This document shows positions 1 through 8,560 of a DNA stretch of 64,000 nt, piece by piece (positions within the stretch are counted from its first letter, which is position 1; each line of letters begins with the position of its first letter). The translations under genes were made by a program, and so were the position numbers. The notes below the pieces were generated by a model. It made no database searches. It was not told the DNA's origin and was given only the letters and a program-made list of their open reading frames with translations. Origin of the DNA: JAWKUK01 sp964402175 (GTDB taxonomy: Bacteria; Planctomycetota; UBA1135; GCA-002686595); contig CAYOBN010000014.1 of assembly GCA_964402175.1 (NCBI GenBank), positions 1-64,000 on the forward strand, written 5' to 3'.

Positions 1-138
1 CAGCGAAGCGCGCGCAATCGCGCGCAAAGCTGGCGCCTCGCCGCCAACTCGTACCTGGTACCGTTCGAACCCAGCCCCCGCTGCCGTGCACCCTGGGCAC
101 CACCCCACGAATCGCTCCGAAACACACCAGCGCTGGGG

Positions 139-167
139 TTGACCACATCCCGATGCCACCGCATCAT
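139..167 (+). promoter_or_regulatory. Possible sigma-70-like promoter upstream of nrdA
   Basis: TTGACC at 139-144 (five of six bases of the consensus -35) is followed after exactly 17 bases by CATCAT at 162-167 (four of six bases of the -10). It would start a transcript near 175 and leave a leader of about 550 bases before the nrdA start at 723. This is a pattern match only; no NrdR box could be recognised nearby. Confidence 0.28.
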
Positions 168-349
168 GTGGCCCATGGCCCACCGCGCCCCAGGCCGGGA
201 CGCCACTCCGCACCCCTGCGGGTGCGGCTGACACCGCGAGCCCACGGGCCGTGCCACCCACTCGACCCGGCACGCCCCCGTGACCGACACGCCTCGGCGC
301 GCTGGACTCCGGTGTCCGGCTCCGCGGCGCAACGCCGTGCGTCTTTCCA

Positions 350-560
350 CCACGACCGGCCGTTCTTCTCTCCCCCCCCTGCGCCCCTGCTCCCCCCCGC
401 GCGGGGGCCAGCCGATCCGCCCGGAGACCGGTCTCCCCCGGTCTCCGCGACCCCCCCCGGGGTCCCCCTCCTCCCCGCTTCCCCACCCGGTTCCCCCTCC
501 GCCGTCGCGCGCTCCGCCCCCCGAGCGCCGACGCCCGAAAGGTACGCCTTGGACTCCCTC
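350..560 (+). promoter_or_regulatory. C-rich, G-poor leader upstream of nrdA
   Basis: The 722 bases before nrdA hold no convincing gene. Within them, about 350-560 is strongly biased to C on the plus strand: in the lines 361-420 and 421-480 C is 34 of 60 and G about 14 of 60, with runs of seven or eight C. It also contains small palindromes (CCCCCGCGCGGGGG near 396-410; GAGACCGGTCTC at 424-435). C-rich, G-poor RNA is the usual character of Rho loading sites, so the leader could allow Rho-dependent attenuation of the nrd genes; this is inference. The same stretch could be translated in frame with nrdA but gives only Pro/Arg/Ser-rich low-complexity sequence. Confidence 0.3.
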
Positions 561-722
561 CGCAGCGACACCCCGACCAGGGACGCCCACTCCCGGGACG
601 CCCAGAACCTGGCGGCCCACGACCCGGCGACACAAGTCCGGACCAGCGACACCCGCCGCGCCACTGAAGGCCGCGCGGGGCTCACGCAGCGCCCGACCAC
701 CCAGAGCTCCACGGGCGGCGGC

Positions 723-3059
723 ATGCAAGTGCGCAAGCGCAACGGCGGCCTCGAGCCCGTCGACCTGAACAAGATCGTGCGCGCCGTGAGTCGCTGCTGC
801 GAGGGCCTCGAGGGCGTGGATCCGATGCGCATCGCAACGCGCACGATCAGCGGCCTCTACGACGGCGCGTCGACCGAAGAGCTCGACCGCCTCTCGATCC
901 AGACCGCGGCTGCGCTCATCGGCGAAGAGCCGCAGTACTCGCGCCTCGCGGCGCGCCTGCTCGGCGCGTACATCGACAAAGAGGTGCAGAACCAAGAGGT
1001 CTACTCCTTCAGCCAGTCGGTGAAGGTCGCGTACGACGCGGGCCTCATCAACGAGCGCACCCAGGAGTTCGTGCAGGCGAACGCGCGCAAGCTGAACGAC
1101 TCGATCGAGCTCGACCGCGGCCAGCGCTTCGAGTACTTCGGCCTGCGCACCGTCTACGACCGGTATCTGCTCAAGCACCCGGTGACCCGCAAGGTCATCG
1201 AGACGCCGCAGTACTTCTTCATGCGCGTCGCGTGCGGCCTCTCGACGACGCCGGGTGAGGCCCGGGACTTCTACCGCCTGATCTCGTCGCTGCGGTACCT
1301 GCCGAGCTCGCCGACGCTGTTCAACACGGGCACGCGCCACACGCAGCTCAGCTCGTGTTACCTCTTGGACTCGCCCAGCGACGACCTCGAGGGCATCTAC
1401 GAGCGCTACAAGGACGTCGCGCAGCTCTCGAAGTTCGCGGGCGGCATCGGCCTCGCGTACCACCGCGTGCGCTCGCGCGGCTCGCTGATCCGCGGCACGA
1501 ACGGTGAGTCCAACGGCATCGTGCCGTGGCTGAAGACGCTCGATTCGTCGGTCGCCGCAGTGAACCAGGGCGGCCGCCGCAAGGGCGCGGCCTGTGTGTA
1601 CCTCGAGTCCTGGCACGCCGACATCGAGGAGTTCCTCGAGCTGCGCGACAACACGGGCGACGAAGCGCGCCGCACCCACAACCTGAACCTCGCCAACTGG
1701 ATCCCCGACCTCTTCATGCGCCGCGTGGAGGAGGACGGCGACTGGTCGCTCTTCGATCCGAAGGCCCATCCGAGCCTCTGTGACCTCTTCGGCGAGGCCT
1801 TCGAGCGCGCGTACCTCGCGGCCGAGGCCAAGGGTGAGTACGTGCGCCAGGTCAAGGCGCGCGACCTCTACACGCGCATGATGCGCACGCTCGCGCAGAC
1901 CGGCAACGGCTGGATGACGTTCAAGGACACGTCCAACCGGACGTGCAACCAGACGAAGCGCGCCGAGAACGTCGTGCACCTGTCGAACCTCTGCACCGAG
2001 ATCCTCGAGGTCACGTCGGGCGACGAGACCGCGGTCTGCAACTTGGGTTCGCTGAACCTCGGCACCTTCGTCGTGCAAGCCGAAGGCGCAGCGACGGGCT
2101 CGGGCTGGTTCGACTTCGAGGAGCTCGGCAAGGTCGTCCAGACCGCGGTCAAGTACCTCGACCGCGTCATCGACATCAACTACTACCCCACCAAGGCGGC
2201 CGAGCGCTCGAACCGCCGCTGGCGCCCGATCGGGCTCGGGGTGATGGGTCTGCAGGACGTGTTCTTCAAGCTGCGCCTCGACTTCGACTCCGATGCGGCG
2301 CGTGAGCTCACGGCACGGATCCAAGAGCACATCTACCTGCACGCGGTCGTGACCTCGGCGCGCCTCGCGGAGCGCAGCGGCCCGCACCCCGCGTTCCAGG
2401 AGACGTGGGCCTCCGAAGGCAAGCTGCAGTTCGACCTGTGGGGCGTCACGCCGACGCTGACCAAGGAGTGGGAGGAGGCGCGCGCGCTCGTCGCGAAGCA
2501 CGGCCTGCGCAACTCGTTGATGATCGCGATCGCGCCCACCGCGACGATCGCCAGCATCGCGGGCTGCTACGAGTGCATCGAGCCGCAGGTGTCGAACCTC
2601 TTCAAGCGCGAGACGCTCTCGGGCGACTTCCTGCAGGTCAACAACTACCTGATCGCCGACCTGAAGGCGCGCGGCCTCTGGAACGAGGACATGCGCAACC
2701 GCATCAAGCGCGCCGAGGGCTCGATCCAGGAGATCATGGAGCTGCCCGAGGACCTGCGCCGCCTCTACCGCACCGCGTGGGAGCTGCCGCAGAAGGCGCT
2801 GATCGACCTGGCCGCCGCGCGCGGTCCGTACATCGATCAGAGCCAGTCGCTGAACCTCTTCATGGCCACGCCGACGATCGGCAAGCTCTCGTCCATGTAC
2901 CTGTACGCGTGGAAGAGCGGCCTGAAGACCACGTATTACCTGCGCTCGCGCCCGGCGACGCGCATCCGCCAGACCTCCGCGAGCGACACTACGGCTGCAG
3001 ACCGAGATGCGGTCGCCTGTTCGCTCGAAAACCCGGAGTCCTGCGAGGCGTGCCAATAA
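723..3059 (+). CDS. nrdA: Ribonucleoside-diphosphate reductase class Ia, alpha subunit
   Basis: Reduces ribonucleoside diphosphates to deoxyribonucleotides together with NrdB. The 778-residue product (E. coli NrdA is 761) begins with an ATP-cone (MQVRKRNGG, about residues 1-85), followed by the ten-stranded barrel. Expected catalytic residues are visible: redox cysteines C212 (LSSCYL) and C439 (AVCNLGSLNL), the N-x-C-x-E radical site N422-C424-E426 (SNLCTEI), the tyrosine pair Y738-Y739 (KTTYYLRS) and the C-terminal CxxC-type tail C774/C777 (ESCEACQ). The ATG at 723 was chosen because the conserved ATP-cone starts exactly there; the frame stays open upstream for 190 codons, but that part is low-complexity and unlike any NrdA. 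The ribosome binding site is weak. nrdB follows after 188 bases. The class Ia assignment is firm. Confidence 0.96.
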   Translation: MQVRKRNGGLEPVDLNKIVRAVSRCCEGLEGVDPMRIATRTISGLYDGASTEELDRLSIQTAAALIGEEPQYSRLAARLLGAYIDKEVQNQEVYSFSQSVKVAYDAGLINERTQEFVQANARKLNDSIELDRGQRFEYFGLRTVYDRYLLKHPVTRKVIETPQYFFMRVACGLSTTPGEARDFYRLISSLRYLPSSPTLFNTGTRHTQLSSCYLLDSPSDDLEGIYERYKDVAQLSKFAGGIGLAYHRVRSRGSLIRGTNGESNGIVPWLKTLDSSVAAVNQGGRRKGAACVYLESWHADIEEFLELRDNTGDEARRTHNLNLANWIPDLFMRRVEEDGDWSLFDPKAHPSLCDLFGEAFERAYLAAEAKGEYVRQVKARDLYTRMMRTLAQTGNGWMTFKDTSNRTCNQTKRAENVVHLSNLCTEILEVTSGDETAVCNLGSLNLGTFVVQAEGAATGSGWFDFEELGKVVQTAVKYLDRVIDINYYPTKAAERSNRRWRPIGLGVMGLQDVFFKLRLDFDSDAARELTARIQEHIYLHAVVTSARLAERSGPHPAFQETWASEGKLQFDLWGVTPTLTKEWEEARALVAKHGLRNSLMIAIAPTATIASIAGCYECIEPQVSNLFKRETLSGDFLQVNNYLIADLKARGLWNEDMRNRIKRAEGSIQEIMELPEDLRRLYRTAWELPQKALIDLAAARGPYIDQSQSLNLFMATPTIGKLSSMYLYAWKSGLKTTYYLRSRPATRIRQTSASDTTAADRDAVACSLENPESCEACQ

Positions 3060-3128
3060 GCGGGCACCTTCGCACGACACGCACACGCTGAGCTCGAGGC
3101 GTCCTTGCGAGGACGCGCAACGGGGCTC

Positions 3129-3148
3129 ACGTCCCGCGGGAGGGACGT
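3129..3148 (+). other. Hairpin between nrdA and nrdB
   Basis: A perfect 7-bp inverted repeat, ACGTCCC (3129-3135) and GGGACGT (3142-3148), encloses a 6-base loop in the 188-base nrdA-nrdB spacer. There is no T-run after it, so it is not a typical intrinsic terminator. It could be a processing or stability element that sets the relative amounts of the two subunits, but that is inference. Confidence 0.35.
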
Positions 3149-3247
3149 CGCCGCACGACGTCACCGCCACTCGGGGAGCCGGGCACCGCACACCCGGCTC
3201 CCCCCCTTCCCCCGCCGCTCCGACCCGTAGACCTCCACGACACGACC

Positions 3248-4246
3248 ATGATCCTCGACCCCGGTTTCAACCTCACGCTCCGGCCGATGAAGTACCCGAT
3301 CTTCTTCGACATGTACCGGGACGCGATCAAGAACACGTGGACCGTCGAAGAGGTCGACTTCTCGACCGACACGGTCGACCTCGCGAAGCGCCTGATGCCG
3401 GCGGAGCGGCACCTGGTGAACCGCCTCGTCGCGTTCTTCGCGACCGGCGACTCGATCGTGTCGAACAACCTCGTGCTGTCGCTCTACAAGCACATCAACG
3501 CGCCCGAGGCGCGCATGTACCTGTCGCGCCAGCTCTACGAGGAGGCGCTGCACGTCCAGTTCTACCTGACGCTGCTCGACACCTACATCCCCGACCACAA
3601 GGAGCGCGAAGCCGCCTTCGCCGCGATCGAGAACATCCCCTCGATCCGCCGCAAGGCCGAGTTCTGCTTCAAGTGGATCGACTCGGTCTTCGACATGGAG
3701 GAGACCCGCACCGACGAGCAGAAGAAGAAGTTCCTGCTGAACCTCGTCTGCTTTGCGTGCTGCATCGAGGGCCTCTTCTTCTTCGCGGCGTTTGCGTACG
3801 TCTACTTCCTGCGCAGCAAGGGCCTTTTGAACGGCCTCGCCTCGGGCACCAACTGGGTCTTCCGCGACGAGTCGTGCCACATGTCGTTCGCCTTCGAGGT
3901 CGTGCGCACGGTCCGCGACGAGCGCCCGGACCTCTGGGACGACGCGCTGGAAGCGCAGATCCTCACGATGCTGCAGGAGGCCGTCGAGTGCGAGCTCGCG
4001 TTCGCCGACGACCTCCTCTCCGGCGGTGTCGCGGGCCTCTCGAAGTCCGACATGCGTCAGTACCTCGAGTTCGTCGCCGACCAGCGCCTCCTGAACCTCG
4101 GCATGCCGGCGTACTTCGGCTCGAAGAACCCGTTCCCCTTCATGGCGCTGCAGGACGTGCAGGAGCTCTCGAACTTCTTCGAGCGCCGTGTGTCGGCCTA
4201 TCAGGTCTCCGTGACCGGTGAGGTCGCGTTCGACGAGGCGTTCTGA
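3248..4246 (+). CDS. nrdB: Ribonucleoside-diphosphate reductase class Ia, beta subunit
   Basis: The 332-residue radical-generating subunit that supplies the tyrosyl radical to NrdA. Di-iron ligands line up with E. coli R2: D68 (ATGDSIV), E99 and H102 (EEALH), E174 (CIEGLFF), E208 and H211 (RDESCH). The radical tyrosine is conserved as Y106, four residues after H102, as Y122 follows H118 in E. coli, so this is a conventional Y-radical enzyme and not a Phe/Leu-substituted class Ic or Ie protein. The acidic C-terminal tail ending in FDEAF fits the NrdA-binding tail. It lies 188 bases behind nrdA on the same strand, probably in the same transcript. Confidence 0.96.
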   Translation: MILDPGFNLTLRPMKYPIFFDMYRDAIKNTWTVEEVDFSTDTVDLAKRLMPAERHLVNRLVAFFATGDSIVSNNLVLSLYKHINAPEARMYLSRQLYEEALHVQFYLTLLDTYIPDHKEREAAFAAIENIPSIRRKAEFCFKWIDSVFDMEETRTDEQKKKFLLNLVCFACCIEGLFFFAAFAYVYFLRSKGLLNGLASGTNWVFRDESCHMSFAFEVVRTVRDERPDLWDDALEAQILTMLQEAVECELAFADDLLSGGVAGLSKSDMRQYLEFVADQRLLNLGMPAYFGSKNPFPFMALQDVQELSNFFERRVSAYQVSVTGEVAFDEAF

Positions 4247-4432
4247 GGCGGACGGGGCCCTGGACCCGGCGCGGGAAGCTGGGTTCAGCGCCAAGGGGAT
4301 TGCGCCAGCGCCTGGGCTCCGGTTGCGGTTTCGCCAGTTTTCGGGTGCTGCGCAGTGACGCAGCAGAAGGCGCGGGGTCGCCTCGGTCGCGGCGCGTGTT
4401 GCCGCGACCTGCAACCCCGACCGGAACTGCCC

Positions 4433-6088
4433 ATGCCCACCCCTGCCTCCGCTGCGCTCGGCGCGGCGCTGCTGCTCGCTTCTGCCCCCGTCTCCGCCCA
4501 GTCTGCTTGGCAGACGCTGGAGGCCCCCAGCCTGCCGGAATGGTCGCTGCTCGGCGCGGCGCTGGACCTCTCTGGCCCGCACCTCTTCGTCGGCGCGCCC
4601 CAGGCCTGCGCGCCGGCCCTGGGCGGCCCGATCCTGACGGAGCGCGGTTCCGTCGCCGTCTACGAGCGCGCTCCGACGGGCTGGTCCGTTGCGACGCTGC
4701 TGCAGTCGAGCACCGGACACGCCGACGACCTCTTCGGGATCTCCGTCGCCGTCGAGGGGGACCTCGCGTTTGTCGGCGCGTCCGGTGACGACGCCGCGCG
4801 CGACCGCGCGGGCGCGGTGTACGTCTACCGGCGCATCCAAGGGGTCTGGACCGAGGTCCAGCGCCTGACCGCGTCGGACGCGGTGGCGGGGGACGGCTTC
4901 GGCGGCGCCGTCGCGTACAGCGCGGGGCGCTTGCTCGTCGGCGCGCCCCTCGAAGGCCACGGTCACTACGCCGAGTGGGGCGAGGCGTACATCTTCGAGC
5001 TGCAAGGCGGCCTCTTCGTCGAGACCGCCAAGTTCCGCCCCGCGAGCGCCGTGCGCGGGGACTGGTTCGGTTACCGCGTCGACCTCCGCGGTGACCGCGC
5101 GGCGATCTCGTCGTACAGCGACGGCGCAAACGGTATCGGCGCGGGCGCGGTCTGGCTCTTCGAGTTCGACGGCCAGACTTGGCGCGAAGTCCAGCGCCTC
5201 CTGCCCCACGATGGCCACGCGTGGGGGCACTTCGGCGTCGACGTGCGGCTCGGTGACGACGAAGTGGTCGTGGGCTCCCATCGCGCGTGGCACGCCGGAG
5301 GAGTCCGGGGCGCGGTGTACGTCTTCCGTCCAGGCCCGCTGGGCTGGGAGGAAACGCAGTGCATTCGGCCCGTCGGCCTGCCGAACCTCGCCGCGTTCGG
5401 CGGCAGCGTCGCGTACACCGAGCGCGATACGCTGCTCGTCGGCGCGCCCGGCGCAGACGTCGGCCGCGGTCGCGTCTACGAGCTCGAGCGCACGGGCGCT
5501 GGCGTCTTTGCGGTCGCGCGTGTGCTCGCGCCCGCGGGCCTCGCTCCCTACGACTACCACGGCCTGCAGGTGCGCGGTGACGGCGGGACGATCGTCGCGA
5601 GCATCGCGCACCACACCGTGAACCACCCGAGCGGCGGAGCCCGGCGCGTCGGCGGCGCGTCGAGCGCGACGGTCGGTGCCACCGAGTGGACGCGCCCCTT
5701 CTGCGAGGCCCCGCTGCAAGCGTCGGGCCAGCGCGCGGGGCTGACCCTCGTCGGCGCAGCGATCGCCGGACAGGCCGTGGCCTTCGGCATCTCCGACCTG
5801 CCTGCGGGTCGCGTCGGTGTGCTCGTCGCCAACCTGCCCGGCTCCAGCGCCCCCGCGGCGCTCGGCTCGTGCCTCGTTGGACCCACCGCCGTCCTGGGCG
5901 CGTTCGTGACCGATGCCGAGGGCGCCGCGCAGCCGCTCATCCCCGCACAGCGCTTCGGCGCCTGGTCCACCCCGGGCCTCACCCTGCACCTCGAAGCCCG
6001 CGCCCGCGCCGCGACCTCGACCTCTGGCACCGTTCCCCTCGCCGAGCCGGTCCGTACCCACGGCCTCGCGCTGCGCCTGCGGCCCTGA
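4433..6088 (+). CDS. Secreted FG-GAP repeat beta-propeller protein
   Basis: Predicted exported protein of 551 residues of unknown function. The start at 4433 gives a clean signal peptide (MPTPASAALGAALLLASAPVSAQ); the frame is open upstream but gives unrelated sequence. The body is made of at least five FG-GAP-like blades with the pattern FG-x-x-V-x-x-x-GDxxxVGAP (for example FGISVAVEGDLAFVGAS, FGGAVAYSAGRLLVGAP, FGVDVRLGDDEVVVGS), the fold of integrin-alpha-type propellers. The last 130 residues or so begin near FCEAPLQASG and resemble the C-terminal domain of other secreted proteins in this window. Close paralogues lie at 6308-7990 (minus strand) and 12016-13788; all three share a (F/Y)RR(I/L)xGVW motif in the second or third blade. 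Probably a cell-surface or extracellular binding protein. Confidence 0.8.
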   Translation: MPTPASAALGAALLLASAPVSAQSAWQTLEAPSLPEWSLLGAALDLSGPHLFVGAPQACAPALGGPILTERGSVAVYERAPTGWSVATLLQSSTGHADDLFGISVAVEGDLAFVGASGDDAARDRAGAVYVYRRIQGVWTEVQRLTASDAVAGDGFGGAVAYSAGRLLVGAPLEGHGHYAEWGEAYIFELQGGLFVETAKFRPASAVRGDWFGYRVDLRGDRAAISSYSDGANGIGAGAVWLFEFDGQTWREVQRLLPHDGHAWGHFGVDVRLGDDEVVVGSHRAWHAGGVRGAVYVFRPGPLGWEETQCIRPVGLPNLAAFGGSVAYTERDTLLVGAPGADVGRGRVYELERTGAGVFAVARVLAPAGLAPYDYHGLQVRGDGGTIVASIAHHTVNHPSGGARRVGGASSATVGATEWTRPFCEAPLQASGQRAGLTLVGAAIAGQAVAFGISDLPAGRVGVLVANLPGSSAPAALGSCLVGPTAVLGAFVTDAEGAAQPLIPAQRFGAWSTPGLTLHLEARARAATSTSGTVPLAEPVRTHGLALRLRP

Positions 6089-6161
6089 AGATGTAGGAGG
6101 CCCTGCAGACGTGGGAGGCCCTGAACCGCATCCGACCCTGCATCCGGTCAAGGGCGCGAGT

Positions 6162-6179
6162 CCGGCCCCCCGGGGCCGG
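6162..6179. terminator. GC-rich palindrome between convergent genes
   Basis: CCGGCCCC, two bases, then GGGGCCGG form an 8-bp perfect stem between the plus-strand gene ending at 6088 and the minus-strand gene ending at 6308. There is no T-run on either side, so termination is suggested mainly by position. An imperfect 18-bp tandem duplication (6090-6107 and 6108-6125, three mismatches, core GGAGGCCCTG) lies just before it. Confidence 0.35.
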
Positions 6180-6307
6180 TAGACGAGAACCAGGGTGCTC
6201 CGTCGCTCCGTCAAGTTCGAGGGGCGACCGGCCCCGGCCAGGCGTCCGGCCGAACCGAGGGGCGGACCAAGGGTGATGCGCCCTTCGGGCCCGTTCCGGC
6301 CTGTGCA

Positions 6308-7990
6308 TCAGCGAAACGTGACTTCGCGCGCCGAGCTGAAGTTCGAGCTCGGTCCAGGCACGAGATCGCGGTACCAGAACTGGAACGTCCAACGGTCACC
6401 GGGCGCCACTGCGGATTGCGGCACAGTTGGAATCCGGTCGAGTCCGACCTCGACCTGCGTGCGCCCGGTGGCATCCGCGGCGCTCGCGCTGGAGATGAAG
6501 CGAGCGATGCTCCCGCTCAAGCACAGATTGCCCTGACTGCCGGCCGGGTGAGCCACGAATCCGGGCTGCCGGGACGCAAGCAGGTACCCGAATGTGTTGG
6601 GTGGCAACCCCTCGACCTCGATACGCAAGTCCATTCGCCCGACCCGCCGATCGCCGGTGCAGGTCAAGTTCGCGCCCACGCCCGTGGAATTCGCCTGTCC
6701 GTCGCACACGACGTCACCGAAGGGCAGACGGAACACCGCGGTCGCTCCGCGCCGGTGGTGGGGCTGGCTCGCCTCCTCGGCTCCGGCCAACACGACGTCG
6801 CCATCGATGGCCACGCTCTTTCCCATCCGCGCGCCGAAAGGTGAAGGGTCCCCAGCCCAGCACATCAGCCGCCAGGTCTCCTCCCAGCCACTCGCACCAC
6901 GCTCGAAGATGTAAGCCTGCCCGGGAGAGGCGACCACGGGTAGCGGGCGGGTGGAAGGAGCACCGACCACCAGGCGCCCCTCTTGCAGTGCGACGGAAAC
7001 GCCGAAGTCGTCGTTGAAGTGCCCGTTCGTCGGGACCCAGATCACCGTCCCATCACTCCCAGCGACGGTCTGCTCGAACTGCCATGCGCCCCCCTGAAGT
7101 CGGTAGAGATGAACCCGACCGGGCGCGTACTGGTAGACGGGCATCCGCGGTGCCCCGACGGCGAGCAGGTCGCCCTCCAACGCCAGAGAGATGCCGAAGA
7201 GATCGCGCAACTGCGGCGACGGGGTGTGGACGACTGCAGCCAGGTGCCAAACACCGTGTGGATCGCGCTCGATGATGCGCACCACTTTGGAGTTGCCTCC
7301 GCCCAGAGCGGCCCGGTTCCCGTCGATCGCCAGACTCGTCCCCGTCGCGTTCGCCTCATAGGGGTAGAGCGGGGGCATGTCGAGACGCTGCACAGGCGTC
7401 CACACCCCTGCAAGCCTGCGGAAGACCCACACCAACGACACGCCTCGCAAGTCGCTCTGGCCCGTCACAAGCAGATCGTCGCCGCTGAAACCGACACCCC
7501 ATCCGAAGGTGATGTCCTGTAGGTTCAACTGCGGTGGATCGGGCTCGAACCTCTCCAGCGCAGCGACCTCGACCCACAGCCCGTTCTGTCGCTCTCGCAC
7601 GTAGACGATGCCCTTGGGGGTCACCGAACCAGCAGGCCGGTGCATCGGCGTCGAGAGCGCCAGGCGGGTGCCAGAGAGCGCGACACCCCCCTGACCCATC
7701 CGCTCATGAGGGTGCGTGCGGGAACCCATGAGGAAGCGCTGTCGTTCGAACGCGGCGCCGTCGCGCTCGAGCACAGAGGCCATTCCCTGAGCCATGCCCC
7801 CAGAGAACGGGCCAACGATCACTGCGAGTTCGCTATCCAGCACGACACGGACATCAGCCAATCCCATCCCAGGCTCAACTTCGATCGTGTCATCGGGGAA
7901 TTTCGCGACCCCGACTTGCGCTGGAACGGCCGCCACTGCCGCAGTGCACAGCAGACAACCGAGCCACACATCGAGTCCCAACTTCCACAT
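6308..7990 (-). CDS. Secreted FG-GAP repeat protein with shared C-terminal domain
   Basis: A 560-residue exported protein. The ATG at 7990 starts a signal peptide (MWKLGLDVWLGCLLCTAAVA, cleaved near PAQ); in-frame codons upstream are not signal-like. The centre carries FG-GAP-type blades (FGWGVGFSGDDLLVTG, FGISLALEGDLLAVGAP, FGVSVALQEGRLVVGAP). The last 130 residues or so form a domain seen several times in the window: an N-S-T-G motif near its start, the block GSQGNLCLSGSIARF, and a W-x-FQ-x-WYRD ... SNFSSA ... VTF ending. Its role is unknown; a repeated C-terminal module on otherwise different secreted proteins suggests secretion or surface attachment. Base composition is lower in G+C than the nrd region. 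The small phase-shifted gene at 8067-8560 lies 76 bases upstream on the same strand. Confidence 0.78.
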   Translation of the reverse strand: MWKLGLDVWLGCLLCTAAVAAVPAQVGVAKFPDDTIEVEPGMGLADVRVVLDSELAVIVGPFSGGMAQGMASVLERDGAAFERQRFLMGSRTHPHERMGQGGVALSGTRLALSTPMHRPAGSVTPKGIVYVRERQNGLWVEVAALERFEPDPPQLNLQDITFGWGVGFSGDDLLVTGQSDLRGVSLVWVFRRLAGVWTPVQRLDMPPLYPYEANATGTSLAIDGNRAALGGGNSKVVRIIERDPHGVWHLAAVVHTPSPQLRDLFGISLALEGDLLAVGAPRMPVYQYAPGRVHLYRLQGGAWQFEQTVAGSDGTVIWVPTNGHFNDDFGVSVALQEGRLVVGAPSTRPLPVVASPGQAYIFERGASGWEETWRLMCWAGDPSPFGARMGKSVAIDGDVVLAGAEEASQPHHRRGATAVFRLPFGDVVCDGQANSTGVGANLTCTGDRRVGRMDLRIEVEGLPPNTFGYLLASRQPGFVAHPAGSQGNLCLSGSIARFISSASAADATGRTQVEVGLDRIPTVPQSAVAPGDRWTFQFWYRDLVPGPSSNFSSAREVTFR

Positions 7991-8066
7991 AGCCTGTCTC
8001 GTCCTTGTAGGAGGTCCGCTCGCGGCACGGACACGGCACACCCGTGCCGCGTCCAACGCCGCGAGA

Positions 8067-8560
8067 TCATCGCTCATGAGCTCCCATGTCGATTCCAAGG
8101 CCGAGGACTCGAGCCGTTGGGATCCCGAAGTCGTACGGGGAGGGCTCCGTTCGATTCGTGTTCTTGTTCAGGTCGGGGTGGTCGGGCAGGTGGAAGGTCC
8201 CGTTGCCAGCATCCACACACGGCGAGGTCGCCGAAAGCCTGAAGTCGAAGGCGATCGGATTCACGAACTGGGGCAACTGGTCGATGTTGCCAGCACCGGG
8301 GTACGGCGCCAGGCCGGTCCAACTCACGTTCGAGAATTCGACGATCGGCGAAGCACCCGGGGCCCCCGCTGTGATGGAACCTGGGTTCAGCACATCGGTG
8401 TTCGTGTGCACGATCGAATTGCGCAGCACGTTGGTCTGTCCACCTGCTGCGGCGTCGAGGATCGTCTGGGCGGATGTCGCCGCAGCGGTCAACGAGATCA
8501 GAGCGGCTGCTCTAGCGAAGCGGCGAAGCGGCGAAGCGGCGAAGCGGCGAAGCGGGTCAT
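8067..8560 (-). CDS. Truncated secreted beta-helix protein, out of frame through octamer repeat
   Basis: The natural start is ATG at 8560, with AAAGGAG six bases upstream. After MT it enters five copies of an 8-bp repeat (8515-8554) and, with five copies, the reading frame ends after about 20 codons. With four (or seven) copies the same ATG would read MTRFAASPLRRFARAAAL into a hydrophobic stretch and AATSAQ, an excellent signal peptide continuous with the rest of the frame. The only in-frame start in the present sequence is a TTG at 8600 with no ribosome binding site. The mature part (about 135 residues) is just the tail of a parallel beta-helix protein: NSIVHTNTDV, then SPCVDAGN, and the closing GIDMGAHER. 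So the gene looks internally deleted (signal peptide joined to the last turns of a helix) as well as phase-shifted. Function is unknown. Confidence 0.55.
8515..8554 (-). repeat. 8-bp tandem repeat, five copies, inside a signal-peptide coding region
   Basis: The unit on the coding (minus) strand is CGCTTCGC, repeated five times without error, beginning six bases after the first base of the ATG at 8560. Three units encode the octapeptide RFAASPLR. As 8 is not a multiple of 3, each gain or loss of one unit changes the frame; copy numbers of 1, 4, 7 and so on would join the ATG to the signal peptide. The present five copies do not. Confidence 0.9.

Noticed and set aside
153..722. 190-residue N-terminal extension of NrdA
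   Set aside because: Pro/Arg/Ser-rich, also open in another frame, and unlike any NrdA; the ATP-cone begins exactly at 723.
3161..6214. Minus-strand open frame of 1017 codons
   Set aside because: Antisense to nrdB and the FG-GAP gene, low-complexity, with no recognisable domain.
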